This document shows positions 1 through 9,757 of a DNA stretch of 64,000 bases, one piece after another. Each line of letters begins with the position of its first letter. Position 1 is the first letter of the stretch. This DNA comes from JAJFUE01 sp041687335 (lineage in GTDB: Bacteria > Sumerlaeota > Sumerlaeia > MVZB01), in NCBI GenBank assembly GCA_041687335.1, contig JAWLCE010000016.1, positions 1-64,000 of the forward strand, read 5' to 3'. The notes beneath the pieces were generated by a model. The model saw only the letters and a program-made list of their open reading frames with translations, made no database searches and was not told the origin of the DNA. A program made the translations under genes and the position numbers.

Positions 1-1047
<1,047 letters not shown>

Positions 1048-1190
1048 AGAACTTAGGTTCCACATCGTGGAGTTGAATCTACGCAACCGGCCGACCTAAG
1101 TCGACAGCCGGCGCGCCTGTTTGTCTTGATTTACCAGACACTCTGACCGCACTGGCATTCCCATTTGGAATTGCCGTTATTAATGGCTCT

Positions 1191-1212
1191 CTATTCAGAT
1201 TTCAAAGAACGG
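1191..1212 (-). promoter_or_regulatory. boxA-like antitermination motif in the 16S leader
   Basis: The minus strand reads CCGTTCTTTGAAATCTGAAT here, about 150 bases before the mature 16S end. It resembles the GTTCTTTGAAA boxA-type element common in rRNA leaders of several phyla, where NusB/S10 bind. Identified by motif and position only. Confidence 0.5.
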
Positions 1213-1288
1213 CCCGGGTCCAGCGACCCTCCGCAAGCCTCGCGGCCCGCGCCTGCTGCCGCGACCATTCAGTCGGCAGCAAAACCTT

Positions 1289-1317
1289 TTTCTATCAGTC
1301 CGAGCGGCGCCTGTCAA
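1289..1317 (-). promoter_or_regulatory. rrn promoter P5 (sigma-70-like)
   Basis: Minus strand: -35 TTGACA (1317-1312), 17-base spacer, -10 TAGAAA (1294-1289). It is preceded by GGCAAAACGGGG, the same A-tract/G arrangement as at the other tandem sites. It is the promoter closest to the 16S gene. Confidence 0.5.
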
Positions 1318-1382
1318 CCCCGTTTTGCCGATTTTTCTCGGCCTCAACCAGGGCTTTCGCGAGTCGCCAAGGCAGCTCTCTC

Positions 1383-1411
1383 TTTTACTTCAGAGAAGAG
1401 TGCCGAGTCAA
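1383..1411 (-). promoter_or_regulatory. rrn promoter P4 (weak candidate)
   Basis: Minus strand: -35 TTGACT (1411-1406) behind AAAAAAGAGC, then a poor -10 (GTAAAA, 17-base spacer). It is reported because the -35 and its A-tract fit the repeated pattern of the leader. The -10 is doubtful. Confidence 0.25.
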
Positions 1412-1521
1412 GCTCTTTTTTCGCAAACCCTGCGGGGGATGGCACCCGACAGGCCAGCTTTGTTTCGCGCTGTGCAGCGCGTTGGCTGCGGCCTGTCTTG
1501 TGCGGCGCACCCGCAAGTCTA

Positions 1522-1550
1522 TTTCTACCAAGGATCGAGACCGCTGTCAA
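1522..1550 (-). promoter_or_regulatory. rrn promoter P3 (sigma-70-like)
   Basis: Minus strand: -35 TTGACA (1550-1545), 17-base spacer, -10 TAGAAA (1527-1522). Upstream context is CAAAAGGGTC. It shares the same -10 hexamer and spacing as P5. Confidence 0.5.
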
Positions 1551-1612
1551 GACCCTTTTGGCGCCCGTTCTGGCCTCCGCTGAGGAGGGCCGGCGCCTTG
1601 GCAGCCCGTTAC

Positions 1613-1640
1613 ATTATCGTCTCGGGCCGCGCCGTGTCAA
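1613..1640 (-). promoter_or_regulatory. rrn promoter P2 with A-rich UP-like element
   Basis: Minus strand: -35 TTGACA (1640-1635), 16-base spacer, -10 GATAAT (1618-1613). The 30 bases upstream (1641-1670) are almost pure A/G runs, as expected of an UP element bound by the RNA polymerase alpha subunit. Confidence 0.6.
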
Positions 1641-1869
1641 GGCCCTTTTTTCTTCTTTTTTCGAAGGGCCGTGAAACTTTCTCTTCCGGTTGCGGCGACT
1701 GCGGCCAAGAGCCGTGACCGACTCTTCCTGCCGCGCGCCGTGTTGCGCTCGCACATCGAACTGATCGTTTCAAGGAACCCTCGCCCCGGTCGGGGCCTCC
1801 TGCTTTCCGAGTCTGCCGAGCCTTCCCTTTCGGTCCGGCCCGCTCAGCCCTCATCAGGCAGGCTTGGTT

Positions 1870-1897
1870 ATCATACGTTTTTCGTTCGGCATGTCAA
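1870..1897 (-). promoter_or_regulatory. rrn promoter P1, distal
   Basis: Minus strand: -35 TTGACA (1897-1892), 16-base spacer, -10 TATGAT (1875-1870), start predicted near 1863. Just upstream is a T7-looped inverted repeat (1905-1923) that gives an A-tract on this strand. This is the best consensus match of the five. Confidence 0.65.
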
Positions 1898-2237
1898 TAG
1901 GCTTTCTGCATTTTTTTTGCAGAGCCCAAAACGGCCTCTTTTCAAGGCTTTTTGCAGTATTTGGGAGCTTCGGCGGCCGGAGGCTGCAGTTTTTTTTCGC
2001 GTCCGGAGCCGCTGAATCCGACGGGACGGGGCGTGATTTTCCGCCGCAGCTTGCCCGGTGTTTGCCTTCGATATCCAGCTGGACCGGCTGGTAGCCGATA
2101 ACGAGAGGAGCGGGCGCAACAATATACGCTCACGCGCGCGTTCCGGATGGCTTGACTTCATCCGCGCCCGGGCAGAGAATTAAAGGCGCTTTCGCTCATC
2201 GCCGCGCGCAACACTGGACCAGGAGGTCCAATTCGAC
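1898..2237. other. Intergenic region between rrn promoters and the mlaD-like gene
   Basis: No gene is recognised. It holds T-tracts (A-tracts on the minus strand) near 1911-1920 and 1990-1998. A strong Shine-Dalgarno AGGAGG at 2221-2226 belongs to the downstream gene. I could not identify a convincing plus-strand promoter. Confidence 0.5.
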
Positions 2238-3383
2238 ATGAAGACATCCTCGCAGGGATCATTGGCCGTTAAAGCCGGCATCCTGATCATCATCGGGATT
2301 TTGATACTTTTAGGCCTGTCATTTCGCGCCGGCGGTCAGAACTGGTTTCAGCGCGGTTATCGGCTTTATGCGGAGTTTCCGGCCGCGCGGGGGATCGATT
2401 CGGGGACTCAGGTGACGCTGGTGGGGGTGCCGGTGGGGCGGGTCTCGGAGGTGGAGGTCAACCCGCGGACCGGCAATGTCCTGATGACGCTGCTGATCGA
2501 TGAGCCGACCTCGATCCCACGTGATTCGGTGGCCTCGATCCGGCTGCGCACCCTGCTGGGCAATTATCATATTTACATCGAGCACGGCCAGGAGGTGGAG
2601 AGGCCGCTGGCGGCGGGCCAGAAGATTCAGACCGAGGAATACCGCGACCTGACCGACTCGCTGCACGACCTGGCCAACATTGGCGCCGACATCGACGAGT
2701 TATTTGGCTCGATCAGTGGCGATCAGCAGTCGCTTTTCAACAAAATCAGCGAAATGCTGGATGAGAATCGGGCTGACCTGCGGGCCGCGACGGCCGCCTT
2801 CGCCGATGGCGCCCCGAAGTTCAGTGAACTGATGGAGAACCTCAATACCATCGCCTCCGACGTGAGGGTGGGGACAGGGACGCTGGCGCGCCTGACGCGG
2901 GATGACGAGCTTTACCTGAAGCTCAGTGCCGTGGCCGACGATTTGAGCTCCTTTACGGGGCAGCTCGAGCAGGGGCGCGGGGCGCTGGGGCGGCTGGTGG
3001 CCGACGAAGAGCTGGCGCGCCAGCTGGACGAGACGATTGCCAACGCCCACGCCATCTCGGGCACGCTGCGTGAGGTGGTCGAGGCCAATCGGGAGGATCT
3101 GGGCGAGGGGCTGGCCAATATTTCCTCGGTGGCGCGCAAGATCGATACCGGCGAGGGCTCGCTGGGGCGGCTGGTGAATGACCCGACGCTCTACAACGAG
3201 ATCCAGGAGGTGGTGGTCAAGGTCAATCGGGGCGAGGGCACGCTGGGGCAGTTGATCAACGACCCGGAGCTGTATGAGGCCGCGCGCGACGCCGTCGTGC
3301 AGCTGCGCCGCACCTTCGAGGAGGGCGAGGAGCAGGGGGTGATGCGCACCTTCCTGGGCGTCCTGGTCGGCGGAGCGCTCTGA
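2238..3383 (+). CDS. mlaD: MlaD/MCE-family lipid-transport protein
   Basis: 381 residues. A cytoplasmic N-terminus is followed by one membrane helix (about residues 10-27), then an MCE domain (about 35-115: AEFPAARGIDSGTQVTLVGV, VGRVSEVEV) that in MlaD binds lipid in the periplasm. The C-terminal half is helical and carries four spaced copies of a G-x-G-(T/S/A)-L-(G/A)-(R/Q)-L motif followed by a D-x-x-L-Y type tail (near residues 213, 245, 306 and 333). AGGAGG ends 11 bases before the ATG. The stop lies 2 bases before coaBC, so the two are probably cotranscribed. No MlaE permease or MlaF ATPase gene is adjacent, which is unusual, so the partner ABC transporter must be encoded elsewhere. MCE assignment is firm; the transported lipid is unknown. 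Confidence 0.88.
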   Translation: MKTSSQGSLAVKAGILIIIGILILLGLSFRAGGQNWFQRGYRLYAEFPAARGIDSGTQVTLVGVPVGRVSEVEVNPRTGNVLMTLLIDEPTSIPRDSVASIRLRTLLGNYHIYIEHGQEVERPLAAGQKIQTEEYRDLTDSLHDLANIGADIDELFGSISGDQQSLFNKISEMLDENRADLRAATAAFADGAPKFSELMENLNTIASDVRVGTGTLARLTRDDELYLKLSAVADDLSSFTGQLEQGRGALGRLVADEELARQLDETIANAHAISGTLREVVEANREDLGEGLANISSVARKIDTGEGSLGRLVNDPTLYNEIQEVVVKVNRGEGTLGQLINDPELYEAARDAVVQLRRTFEEGEEQGVMRTFLGVLVGGAL

Positions 3384-3385
3384 TC

Positions 3386-4609
3386 ATGCAGCTAAACTCA
3401 CGCCGCCTGATCGTTGCGGTCTCGGGGGGGATTGCCGCCTATAAGACGGCGGACCTGGTCAGCCGTCTGCGCAAGGCGGGAGCCGGGGTGCGGGTGGCGA
3501 TGACCCCGGCGGCGTGCAATTTCGTCGCGCCGCTGACCTTTGAGTCGCTGGCGGGGCATCCGGTTTATTCCGACGTCTTTGAGCGCCCCTCGGCGTGGGA
3601 GATGGAACATATCAGTTGGGCGCGCTGGGGGGAGGCGATGATCGTGGCGCCGGCGACCGCCGACCTGCTGGCGCGAATGGCGCTGGGGCTGGCCAATGAC
3701 GCGGTGACCACGCTGGCGCTCGCCTTCGAGGGGCCGATTTTAGTCGCGCCGGCGATGAACAGCTCGATGTGGCAGCACGCGGCCACCCGTGCCAATTTGC
3801 GGACGCTGGCCGGGCGCGGGGTGGACGTGATCGAGCCGGGAGCGGGGACGCTGGCCTGCGGCGAGGTCGGGCCCGGCCGGATGGCCGAGCCAGCCGAGAT
3901 CGTGGAGCGGGTGGCCAGGATGCTGACGGCGGGCGCGCTGCCGGACGGGGATCTGGCCGGCCGCACCGTGCTCATCACCGCCGGGCCGACGCGCGAAATG
4001 CTCGACCCGATCCGATTCCTGAGCAACCGCTCGACCGGACAGATGGGAGCCGCGTTGGCCGCGGTCGCGCATGCGCGAGGGGCGCGCGTCGTGCTGGTGC
4101 ATGGCCCGATGCCCACCCCCGCCCCGGCAGGGGTCGAGGTCCGGCCGGTGGGTTCGGCGCGCGAAATGCTGGCCGCCGTGCAGGAGTTGTGGAGCGAGAC
4201 CGACATTGCGATTTTTGCCGCTGCGGTCGCCAATTATGAATCGGCCAGCGTGGAGGGCGGCAAACTGAAGGGCGGGGATACGCTGACGCTCGAGCTGCGC
4301 CGCACCCCCGACATCGCCGCCTGGGCCGGCGCCCATCGGCGGGACGGCCAATTGCTGGCTGGATTCTGCGCCGAGAGTGAAAAACTGGAAGATGCCGCCC
4401 GAGCCAAACTGGCGCGCAAGCGACTGGACCTGATCTTCGCCAACCCGATCGGGGAGGCCGGGGTGGGCTTTGAGGCGGCCGACAACCGGGTCATCCTGCT
4501 CGATGCCGCCGGGTTGAGGCAGGAATCTCCCCGGGCGCCCAAGCCTACCGTTGCGGGCTGGATTCTGGATCGGGTGGTTGCGCGGCTGGCGGAGATGAAA
4601 TCAAATTGA
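3386..4609 (+). CDS. coaBC: Bifunctional phosphopantothenoylcysteine decarboxylase / phosphopantothenate-cysteine ligase
   Basis: 407 residues, normal for the fused enzyme (about 400). It makes 4'-phosphopantetheine in coenzyme A synthesis. The CoaC half (about 1-185) shows the FMN-binding start VSGGIAAYKTADLVSRLRKAG, the EHISWARW segment with the catalytic His, PAMNSSMW (substrate clamp) and LACGEVGPGRM with the catalytic Cys. The CoaB half begins near 190 with VLITAGPTREMLDPIRFLSN and STGQMG (nucleotide site) and keeps the Lys of KLKG. The usual AAVADY motif reads AAVANY, an Asp-to-Asn change. It starts 2 bases after the upstream stop, suggesting translational coupling. Confidence 0.95.
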   Translation: MQLNSRRLIVAVSGGIAAYKTADLVSRLRKAGAGVRVAMTPAACNFVAPLTFESLAGHPVYSDVFERPSAWEMEHISWARWGEAMIVAPATADLLARMALGLANDAVTTLALAFEGPILVAPAMNSSMWQHAATRANLRTLAGRGVDVIEPGAGTLACGEVGPGRMAEPAEIVERVARMLTAGALPDGDLAGRTVLITAGPTREMLDPIRFLSNRSTGQMGAALAAVAHARGARVVLVHGPMPTPAPAGVEVRPVGSAREMLAAVQELWSETDIAIFAAAVANYESASVEGGKLKGGDTLTLELRRTPDIAAWAGAHRRDGQLLAGFCAESEKLEDAARAKLARKRLDLIFANPIGEAGVGFEAADNRVILLDAAGLRQESPRAPKPTVAGWILDRVVARLAEMKSN

Positions 4610-4610
4610 C

Positions 4611-4647
4611 CCGCCAAGGCGCAAAGGGCGCAAAGGAAACGCAAAGT
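4611..4647. repeat. Degenerate GCAAAGG repeat (family A, copy 1)
   Basis: Directly after the coaBC stop, short runs of CGCAAAGG and GGCGCAAAG repeat imperfectly three times. Similar stretches occur at 6958-7000 and 50825-50978. The remaining 200 bases to the next gene show no gene. Confidence 0.6.
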
Positions 4648-4852
4648 ATATTTGGGCAAACGGACCTGGGAACCCGAGCAGCCAGACTTCGACCGACATG
4701 CCAAATCGGAAGGCCCCGACACCGACCGACCTCTTGACCCTCCGAAACCTGACTTGCACCGATGCCGGTGTGATTGATGATCGATCTATCAGCCATTCTT
4801 GCTCGATTTTTTGCTCCGGTTCAGGGATGATCCCCAGCCTGGGGTTGCTTGA

Positions 4853-6043
4853 ATGGCCATTGCTCACCCGCCCGCGCTTCGGACTGTTTCGGCTCAAGCA
4901 ACCCGCGCGCGCGATTCACGCATTGATTTTCTGCGCGGTCTGGCGCTGCTTTTCATCTTTCACAATCATTATGGCGAATGGACGGGTCATCACGAGCTGC
5001 TGTTGCTCGGCTGGCGGATGTATGGGTTCTCGGATGCCGCCGAGCTTTTTGTCTTTCTGTCGGGACTGGTCTGCGGCCTCAGCTATGGTCGGGTGTGGTT
5101 GCGTTCCGGGGCGGTGGCGGTTTTCGCCAAAGCCTGGCAGCGGGTCGGGCTGCTCTACCTGGTCAACCTGCTGACGCTGCTGGCGACGCTGCAGGTCATC
5201 GCCTGGGCCTATGCGCTGGGGCAGCATGGTTTTTATTTCGAAGACTTTGATGCCTGGCTGGAGCGGCCTGGCAAGGAGTTGCGAGATTTTCTGCTGCTGG
5301 GCGAGGCCCCGATCTGCTTTGACATCCTTGTCCTTTACATGCAATTGCTGGCCCTGCTGCCGCTGATGCTGTGGCTCGACCGACGCCGGCCGCGGCTGGC
5401 GCTGACGATCAGCATCGGGCTGTGGCTTTACGCCCCATTTTTCGAGGCGCCATCCTTCGGATCGTTCCGGCTGGGGCTACACAACTTCTTTAATCCGCTG
5501 GCCTGGCAGCTGATGTTCTTCATTGGGCTGCGGCTGGGCCGGCCGGGGTCGCATCGAATGAACCCATCGCAGTCCAACCGGCTGTATGGCTGGGCATTGG
5601 CGGTGTTGGCTGCTTCGGTGGTGGGGGGGGTGGCGTTCCACCTGACGGAACTGGATCTGGTCGGACCGGGGGCGCTGGCCTGGCTGGGGAGCCGGCTCGA
5701 GCCGTGGGCCTCGAAAGAGGCGCTCGGCCCGCTACGTTTGATCCATTTTCTTGCGCTGGCGCTGGTGGTGGGTCGGTTGCTGAAAGACCGGGAGCTATTC
5801 GCCCAGCGGAGCTGGGCACGCCCGATTCTTGCGATCGGCCGCCATCCGCTGCCGCTTTTCTGCTTCAGCATTCCGCTGCTTTACGCCGTCAAGGTGCTGG
5901 CCGAGAGTTATGAGCACCCGGGGCCTTGGCCCTGGCTGGTGAGCACGGCGGGGATGGGCCTGATGATGGCGCTGGGCGAGGGTCTGGAATACCGACGGCG
6001 GCGGGCTGCGACTAAAACCGCCGTCAGCGCGCCAAGGACTTGA
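4853..6043 (+). CDS. OpgC-domain membrane acyltransferase
   Basis: 396 residues with about ten hydrophobic segments. The N-terminus (about 22-42: RDSRIDFLRGLALLFIFHNH) and the following SDAAELFVFLSGLVCGLSYG are signatures of the OpgC family of multi-spanning acyltransferases. These add succinyl or similar groups to periplasmic glucans or other polysaccharides. No opgG/opgH glucan synthase gene is nearby, so the acceptor is unknown. The ATG lacks a clear Shine-Dalgarno. Its end overlaps by 20 bases the end of the convergent lipoprotein gene. The family is confident; a role specifically in osmoregulated glucans is not. Confidence 0.78.
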   Translation: MAIAHPPALRTVSAQATRARDSRIDFLRGLALLFIFHNHYGEWTGHHELLLLGWRMYGFSDAAELFVFLSGLVCGLSYGRVWLRSGAVAVFAKAWQRVGLLYLVNLLTLLATLQVIAWAYALGQHGFYFEDFDAWLERPGKELRDFLLLGEAPICFDILVLYMQLLALLPLMLWLDRRRPRLALTISIGLWLYAPFFEAPSFGSFRLGLHNFFNPLAWQLMFFIGLRLGRPGSHRMNPSQSNRLYGWALAVLAASVVGGVAFHLTELDLVGPGALAWLGSRLEPWASKEALGPLRLIHFLALALVVGRLLKDRELFAQRSWARPILAIGRHPLPLFCFSIPLLYAVKVLAESYEHPGPWPWLVSTAGMGLMMALGEGLEYRRRRAATKTAVSAPRT

Positions 6044-6941
6044 TACGCAGCGCCCAGGCGTCAAGCGCCCGCAGGCGCGCCTGACCCTCGAGCTTGGCGG
6101 GATCGCCATCCGCCTGCGCCACCAGCCGATAGGCTTCGCGGGCCTGCGCCACGAGATCGCCCCAGCGGCCATCGGCATCAAAGGCCGCCTCTTCGGGGCG
6201 TTGCGAGGCGGCCCAGTCGCGGGCAAAGGTTTCGAAGACTTCACCGGCCAGCAGCCGATTCTGGTTGATGCGGTGGCTATCGCCATTGGTCTCGACCAGC
6301 TGCCGCGCCGCCGCGACCGCCCGCGCGGGGCCCTCGTGCAGCACGAACCGGTTGGCAAGCAGCAGACGTGCCCGCTCCTCCTGGGCGCGCTCGCGCTCGA
6401 GGCGCGCCAGCGACTCATAGGGATAGGGCGGCCCGGAGTCGATCCACTCCGCCAGCCGGCGCTCGAGCACTTCCAGATCGTTGAGAAAACCCTCGGCCGA
6501 GGGGGCAAACTCGGCGCGATCGACCAGGCCCGCCAGCCGGCCGGCCAACTCGGCGCGGGCGCGGGCTGGTTCGGCAAGCGAGGTTTTGAGGTCGGCAGCC
6601 TGGCTGAAGGCGGCGGCGGCGGCCTGATGCTCGCCCAACCGCTCCAGACACTCCCCACGCGCAAAGGCCAGCACGTCGGCATATTCGGGAGCGGTCAGTT
6701 GGGCGAGCGAGTCCAGCCGCGCCAAGGAAACCTTGAAAATATTGCGCCCCTCGAGGTCGCTGCCGGCGGCGCGCCGGTAGGGGTCCCGCTCAAGAAAGAG
6801 CTTCAACTCGAGCATGACGGTCATGACCGACTCGTGAGGGTAGGGCGAGCGCTGGTCGGCGCGCGAGCAGCCGACGCCGAGGGCGGCCACGAGCAGCAGG
6901 CCGAGCAAGATCGAGAGACGCCCAACTCGGCAGAGCCGCAA
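6024..6941 (-). CDS. Putative outer-membrane lipoprotein, helical repeat type
   Basis: With the TTG at 6941 the protein is 305 residues and begins with a clean lipoprotein signal (RLSILLGLLLVAALGVGC), the lipobox Cys being near residue 25. The frame stays open upstream to an ATG at 7193, but that extension reads through the degenerate GCAAAGG repeat and would bury the signal, so I reject it. The mature part is Ala/Leu/Glu-rich and looks all-helical, resembling TPR-like scaffolds (EYADVLAFARGECLERLGEH). No enzyme motif is seen. Function unknown. Confidence 0.6.
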   Translation of the reverse strand: MRLCRVGRLSILLGLLLVAALGVGCSRADQRSPYPHESVMTVMLELKLFLERDPYRRAAGSDLEGRNIFKVSLARLDSLAQLTAPEYADVLAFARGECLERLGEHQAAAAAFSQAADLKTSLAEPARARAELAGRLAGLVDRAEFAPSAEGFLNDLEVLERRLAEWIDSGPPYPYESLARLERERAQEERARLLLANRFVLHEGPARAVAAARQLVETNGDSHRINQNRLLAGEVFETFARDWAASQRPEEAAFDADGRWGDLVAQAREAYRLVAQADGDPAKLEGQARLRALDAWALRIKSLAR

Positions 6942-6957
6942 CCAAACCGGGGAGATT

Positions 6958-7000
6958 AAACCGCAAAGTCGCGGAGAACGCAGAGGATGCGCAAAGGGAT
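6958..7000. repeat. Degenerate GCAAAGG repeat (family A, copy 2)
   Basis: It reads CCGCAAAGTCGCGGAGAACG followed by CAGAGGATGCGCAAAGG, in the same family as 4611-4647 and 50825-50978. It lies in the divergent gap between the lipoprotein gene and obg. The rest of that gap (7001-7316) shows no gene or certain promoter. Confidence 0.55.
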
Positions 7001-7316
7001 TTCCTGAAAGCCGCCCCGAATGGGGGGACGGGACGTAGCCGGGAGTGACCACAGGGAACCCCTGGTCAAGCACCCAAAGCTTTCGAGCCCCGCAGGGGGC
7101 AGCAGAATCTTCGCAAGAAAACAAGAATTTGCCGGAAAGTAGTGCGAACTGAGTTATCTTCATCATCTGGCGCTCCCGCACCCACGATCCCACGCCCGCG
7201 CGCGCGGAGTCTACCGCAAAACCGATGGCGAACCGGGGGCGGAGTCGCTAAAGTAAGTGATTGAAACCATGAGCCTGCCCCGCGGGCAGGCAAGGCAACT
7301 CCGACGGGAAAACCCG

Positions 7317-8381
7317 ATGCACCCATTCGTCGATCACGCGCGCATATTCGTCAAGTCCGGAGACGGTGGCAACGGCATCGTCTCGTTCCGGCGCGAAAAG
7401 TATGTTCCCCTGGGCGGGCCCGACGGCGGCGACGGCGGGGACGGCGGCAGCGTCTGGCTGGAGGCCGATGAGGGGCTGACGACGCTGATCGACCTCAAGT
7501 TGCGGCGCAACTTCCGCGCCGAGCGCGGCCAGCACGGGCAGGGCTCGCAGAAGACCGGCCGCAGCGGGGTGGATTTGGTCGTTCGCGTGCCGGCCGGCAC
7601 CTCGGTGGTGGACGATGAAGGCAATGAGGTGGCGGACCTGGTCGAGCACGGCCAGCGTTTTTTGGCGGCACAGGGCGGCAAGGGAGGGCTCGGCAACCAG
7701 CATTTTGCTTCGCCGACCCACCAGACCCCCCAGCGCGCCATTCCCGGGCAGCCGGGGGAGGAACGCCACCTGATCCTCGAGCTTAAGCTGATCGCGCAGG
7801 CGGGATTTGTCGGGCTGCCCAATGCCGGCAAGTCGACGCTGCTGGCGGCACTGACGCGGGCGACCCCCAAGATCGCGGCCTATCCCTTCACAACGCTCCA
7901 CCCGAACCTGGGGGTCATGGCCGGCGAGGGACTCACGCGCGTGACGCTGGCCGACATCCCCGGGCTGATCGAAGGGGCCTGGCGCGGGGCGGGCCTGGGC
8001 GACCGGTTTTTGCGACATATTGAACGCACGGGGCTGCTGGTGCATCTGATCGCGCCCCCCGACACCACCGGCGAGGGGGTGGAGGCCGACGTCGAGGCGC
8101 TAATCTATGCCTGGCGGCTGGTGCGCGGCGAACTGGAAGCCTACAGCGAAAAGCTGGCGGCCAAGCAGGAGATGGTGGTTCTGACCAAGCTCGACCTGCT
8201 TGATCCGCCGACGCGGGCGCGATATCTTGAGGCGCTGGCGGGGCAGGGACTGAAGCCGCTGGCGATTTCGGCCGAGACCGGGGAGGGGCTGGACGACCTG
8301 CGCGCGGCGCTGATCGAACGGCTGGACGGCCTGGGCCTGCTCAAGCGCGACGAGCAAACCCCGCAGGAACCGGAAGCCTGA
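7317..8381 (+). CDS. obg: Obg-family GTPase
   Basis: 354 residues. The Gly-rich Obg fold (about 1-155: FVDHARIFVKSGDGGNG) is followed by the G domain: G1 GLPNAGKS, G2 YPFTTLHP, G3 DIPGLIEGA, G4 TKLD (Thr replacing the common Asn) and G5 ISAETGEG. Obg acts in 50S ribosome maturation and stress/growth control. The frame is open from a GTG at 7257, but family members begin with the F-V-D motif, so the ATG at 7317 is preferred. No rplU/rpmA genes precede it, unlike in many bacteria. Confidence 0.93.
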   Translation: MHPFVDHARIFVKSGDGGNGIVSFRREKYVPLGGPDGGDGGDGGSVWLEADEGLTTLIDLKLRRNFRAERGQHGQGSQKTGRSGVDLVVRVPAGTSVVDDEGNEVADLVEHGQRFLAAQGGKGGLGNQHFASPTHQTPQRAIPGQPGEERHLILELKLIAQAGFVGLPNAGKSTLLAALTRATPKIAAYPFTTLHPNLGVMAGEGLTRVTLADIPGLIEGAWRGAGLGDRFLRHIERTGLLVHLIAPPDTTGEGVEADVEALIYAWRLVRGELEAYSEKLAAKQEMVVLTKLDLLDPPTRARYLEALAGQGLKPLAISAETGEGLDDLRAALIERLDGLGLLKRDEQTPQEPEA

Positions 8382-8448
8382 CCGATCGAGACAGGGACCC
8401 ATCCCACCCACCGAAGCTGACTCAGAATTTTAATGAAAGCCCCCGTAG

Positions 8449-9621
8449 ATGATTGAGATTCCAGACATCCAGCAGACCGGCCGCACCGTCCGGCTGCGCA
8501 AGCTGGTCATCAAGCTGGGCTCGGCGGTCATTGCCGGGCGCGACTGCGCCATCGACGAGCCGGTGCTGGCGTCGATCGCGGACACGGTGGCCAGCCTGCG
8601 CAAGCGCGGGGTGGACGTCATCATGGTCAGCTCGGGGGCCATCGGCATGGGGCGGAAGGCGTTTCCGGGGTTTCGCGCGCGGACGATACCGGATCGCCAG
8701 GCGCTGGCCGCCATCGGGCAGGTGGGGTTGATGCACGCCTGGAAGAACCTGTTCAACGAGCGCGACTTGCGGGTGGCGCAAATTTTGTTGACGCGGGACG
8801 ACATGCAGGAGCGGCGGCGTTACCTCAACACCCGCTATACGATCGAGCGGCTGACCGAGCTGGGGGTCGTGCCGATCATCAACGAGAACGACACCGTTTC
8901 GGTGGCCGAACTCAAGTTCAGCGACAATGACGAGCTGTCGGCGCTGGTGGCCAGCAAGATCGGGGTGGATATGCTGGTCCTGCTGTCGGTGGCGCCGGGG
9001 CTGGTCGAGCAGGAACCGGTCGCGGCGGGAGCGGGCGCGAGACGCCGGAAGGTCTCGCTGGCCGGGCGCGTGATCCCGGCGGTGGAGCGGCTCGAGGAGG
9101 CGCTGGGGCATGCCTCGGACGAGGTCTCGGGGCTGGGGCGCGGCGGGATGGTGACCAAGCTGGCGGCGGTGCGGATGGCCACGCGCTCGGGCGTGCATGC
9201 GGTGATTGCCGGGGGCAAGAGCATCGGCATCCTGGACCAGATCCTGACGGGACAATTCACGGGGACCTACTTTGCGCCCTCGGGGGCGGCGCGGCTGAGC
9301 GGGCGCGGGCGCTGGCTGGCCTTCGGGCGCAAGCCGCAGGGGCGGCTGGTGGTTGACGACGGCGCGCGCGAGGCGCTGGTGGCGCGCAACAAGAGCCTGC
9401 TGCCGGCGGGGGTGCGCCGGGTGGAAGGCAACTTCATCAAGGGCGACGTGGTGGAGGTGGCCGGCACCGACGAGCGGGCGTTCGCGCGCGGGCTGGTGAG
9501 CTATGGCGCCGATGTGCTCGAGCAGATCAAGGGGCTCAAAACCAGCCAGATTCGGGAGCTGCTGGGCGAGCTTGAATATGAGGAAGCGATCCACCGCGAC
9601 AATCTGGCGGTGGTGGATTGA
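8449..9621 (+). CDS. proB: Glutamate 5-kinase with PUA domain
   Basis: 390 residues. It phosphorylates glutamate in the first step of proline synthesis. The amino-acid kinase domain (about 1-275) shows VIKLGSAVIAG, MVSSGAIGMG, AAIGQVGLMHAW, RYLNTRYTIERL, IINENDTVS and SDNDELSALVA; a PUA domain follows (about 300-380, RRVEGNFIKGDVVEVAG). The usual nucleotide-proximal L-L-T-D-x-x-G-L-Y segment reads LLSVAPGL, losing the Asp. proA is not adjacent. The ATG has no obvious Shine-Dalgarno. Confidence 0.9.
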   Translation: MIEIPDIQQTGRTVRLRKLVIKLGSAVIAGRDCAIDEPVLASIADTVASLRKRGVDVIMVSSGAIGMGRKAFPGFRARTIPDRQALAAIGQVGLMHAWKNLFNERDLRVAQILLTRDDMQERRRYLNTRYTIERLTELGVVPIINENDTVSVAELKFSDNDELSALVASKIGVDMLVLLSVAPGLVEQEPVAAGAGARRRKVSLAGRVIPAVERLEEALGHASDEVSGLGRGGMVTKLAAVRMATRSGVHAVIAGGKSIGILDQILTGQFTGTYFAPSGAARLSGRGRWLAFGRKPQGRLVVDDGAREALVARNKSLLPAGVRRVEGNFIKGDVVEVAGTDERAFARGLVSYGADVLEQIKGLKTSQIRELLGELEYEEAIHRDNLAVVD

Positions 9622-9757
9622 GGACCGGTTTTGGGGTGCATGACGTGATCGGTGAGACGTGAATTCATGCAACCTTTTGCTTCACTTTGGGCATCGAACC
9701 GGGCATGATATCGGGTTCGGGTTTGCCAACATAAATGCGAGGTTCAAGAGAGCAGCC

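Larger units (their letters stand above)
1048..1863 (-). other. Long 16S leader region
   Basis: Between the most upstream good promoter (near 1870-1897) and the mature 16S 5' end lie about 815 bases with no credible gene. Read on the minus strand the region is full of A-tracts, each followed by a TTGACA-type -35 box (listed separately). It ends in a boxA-like motif. The short open frames here are not conserved-looking and run across promoter elements. I infer a multi-promoter leader; transcript ends are unknown. Confidence 0.6.

Noticed and set aside
6942..7193. Longer N-terminus of the lipoprotein gene from an ATG at 7193
   Set aside because: It would read through a degenerate intergenic repeat and hide a clean lipoprotein signal.
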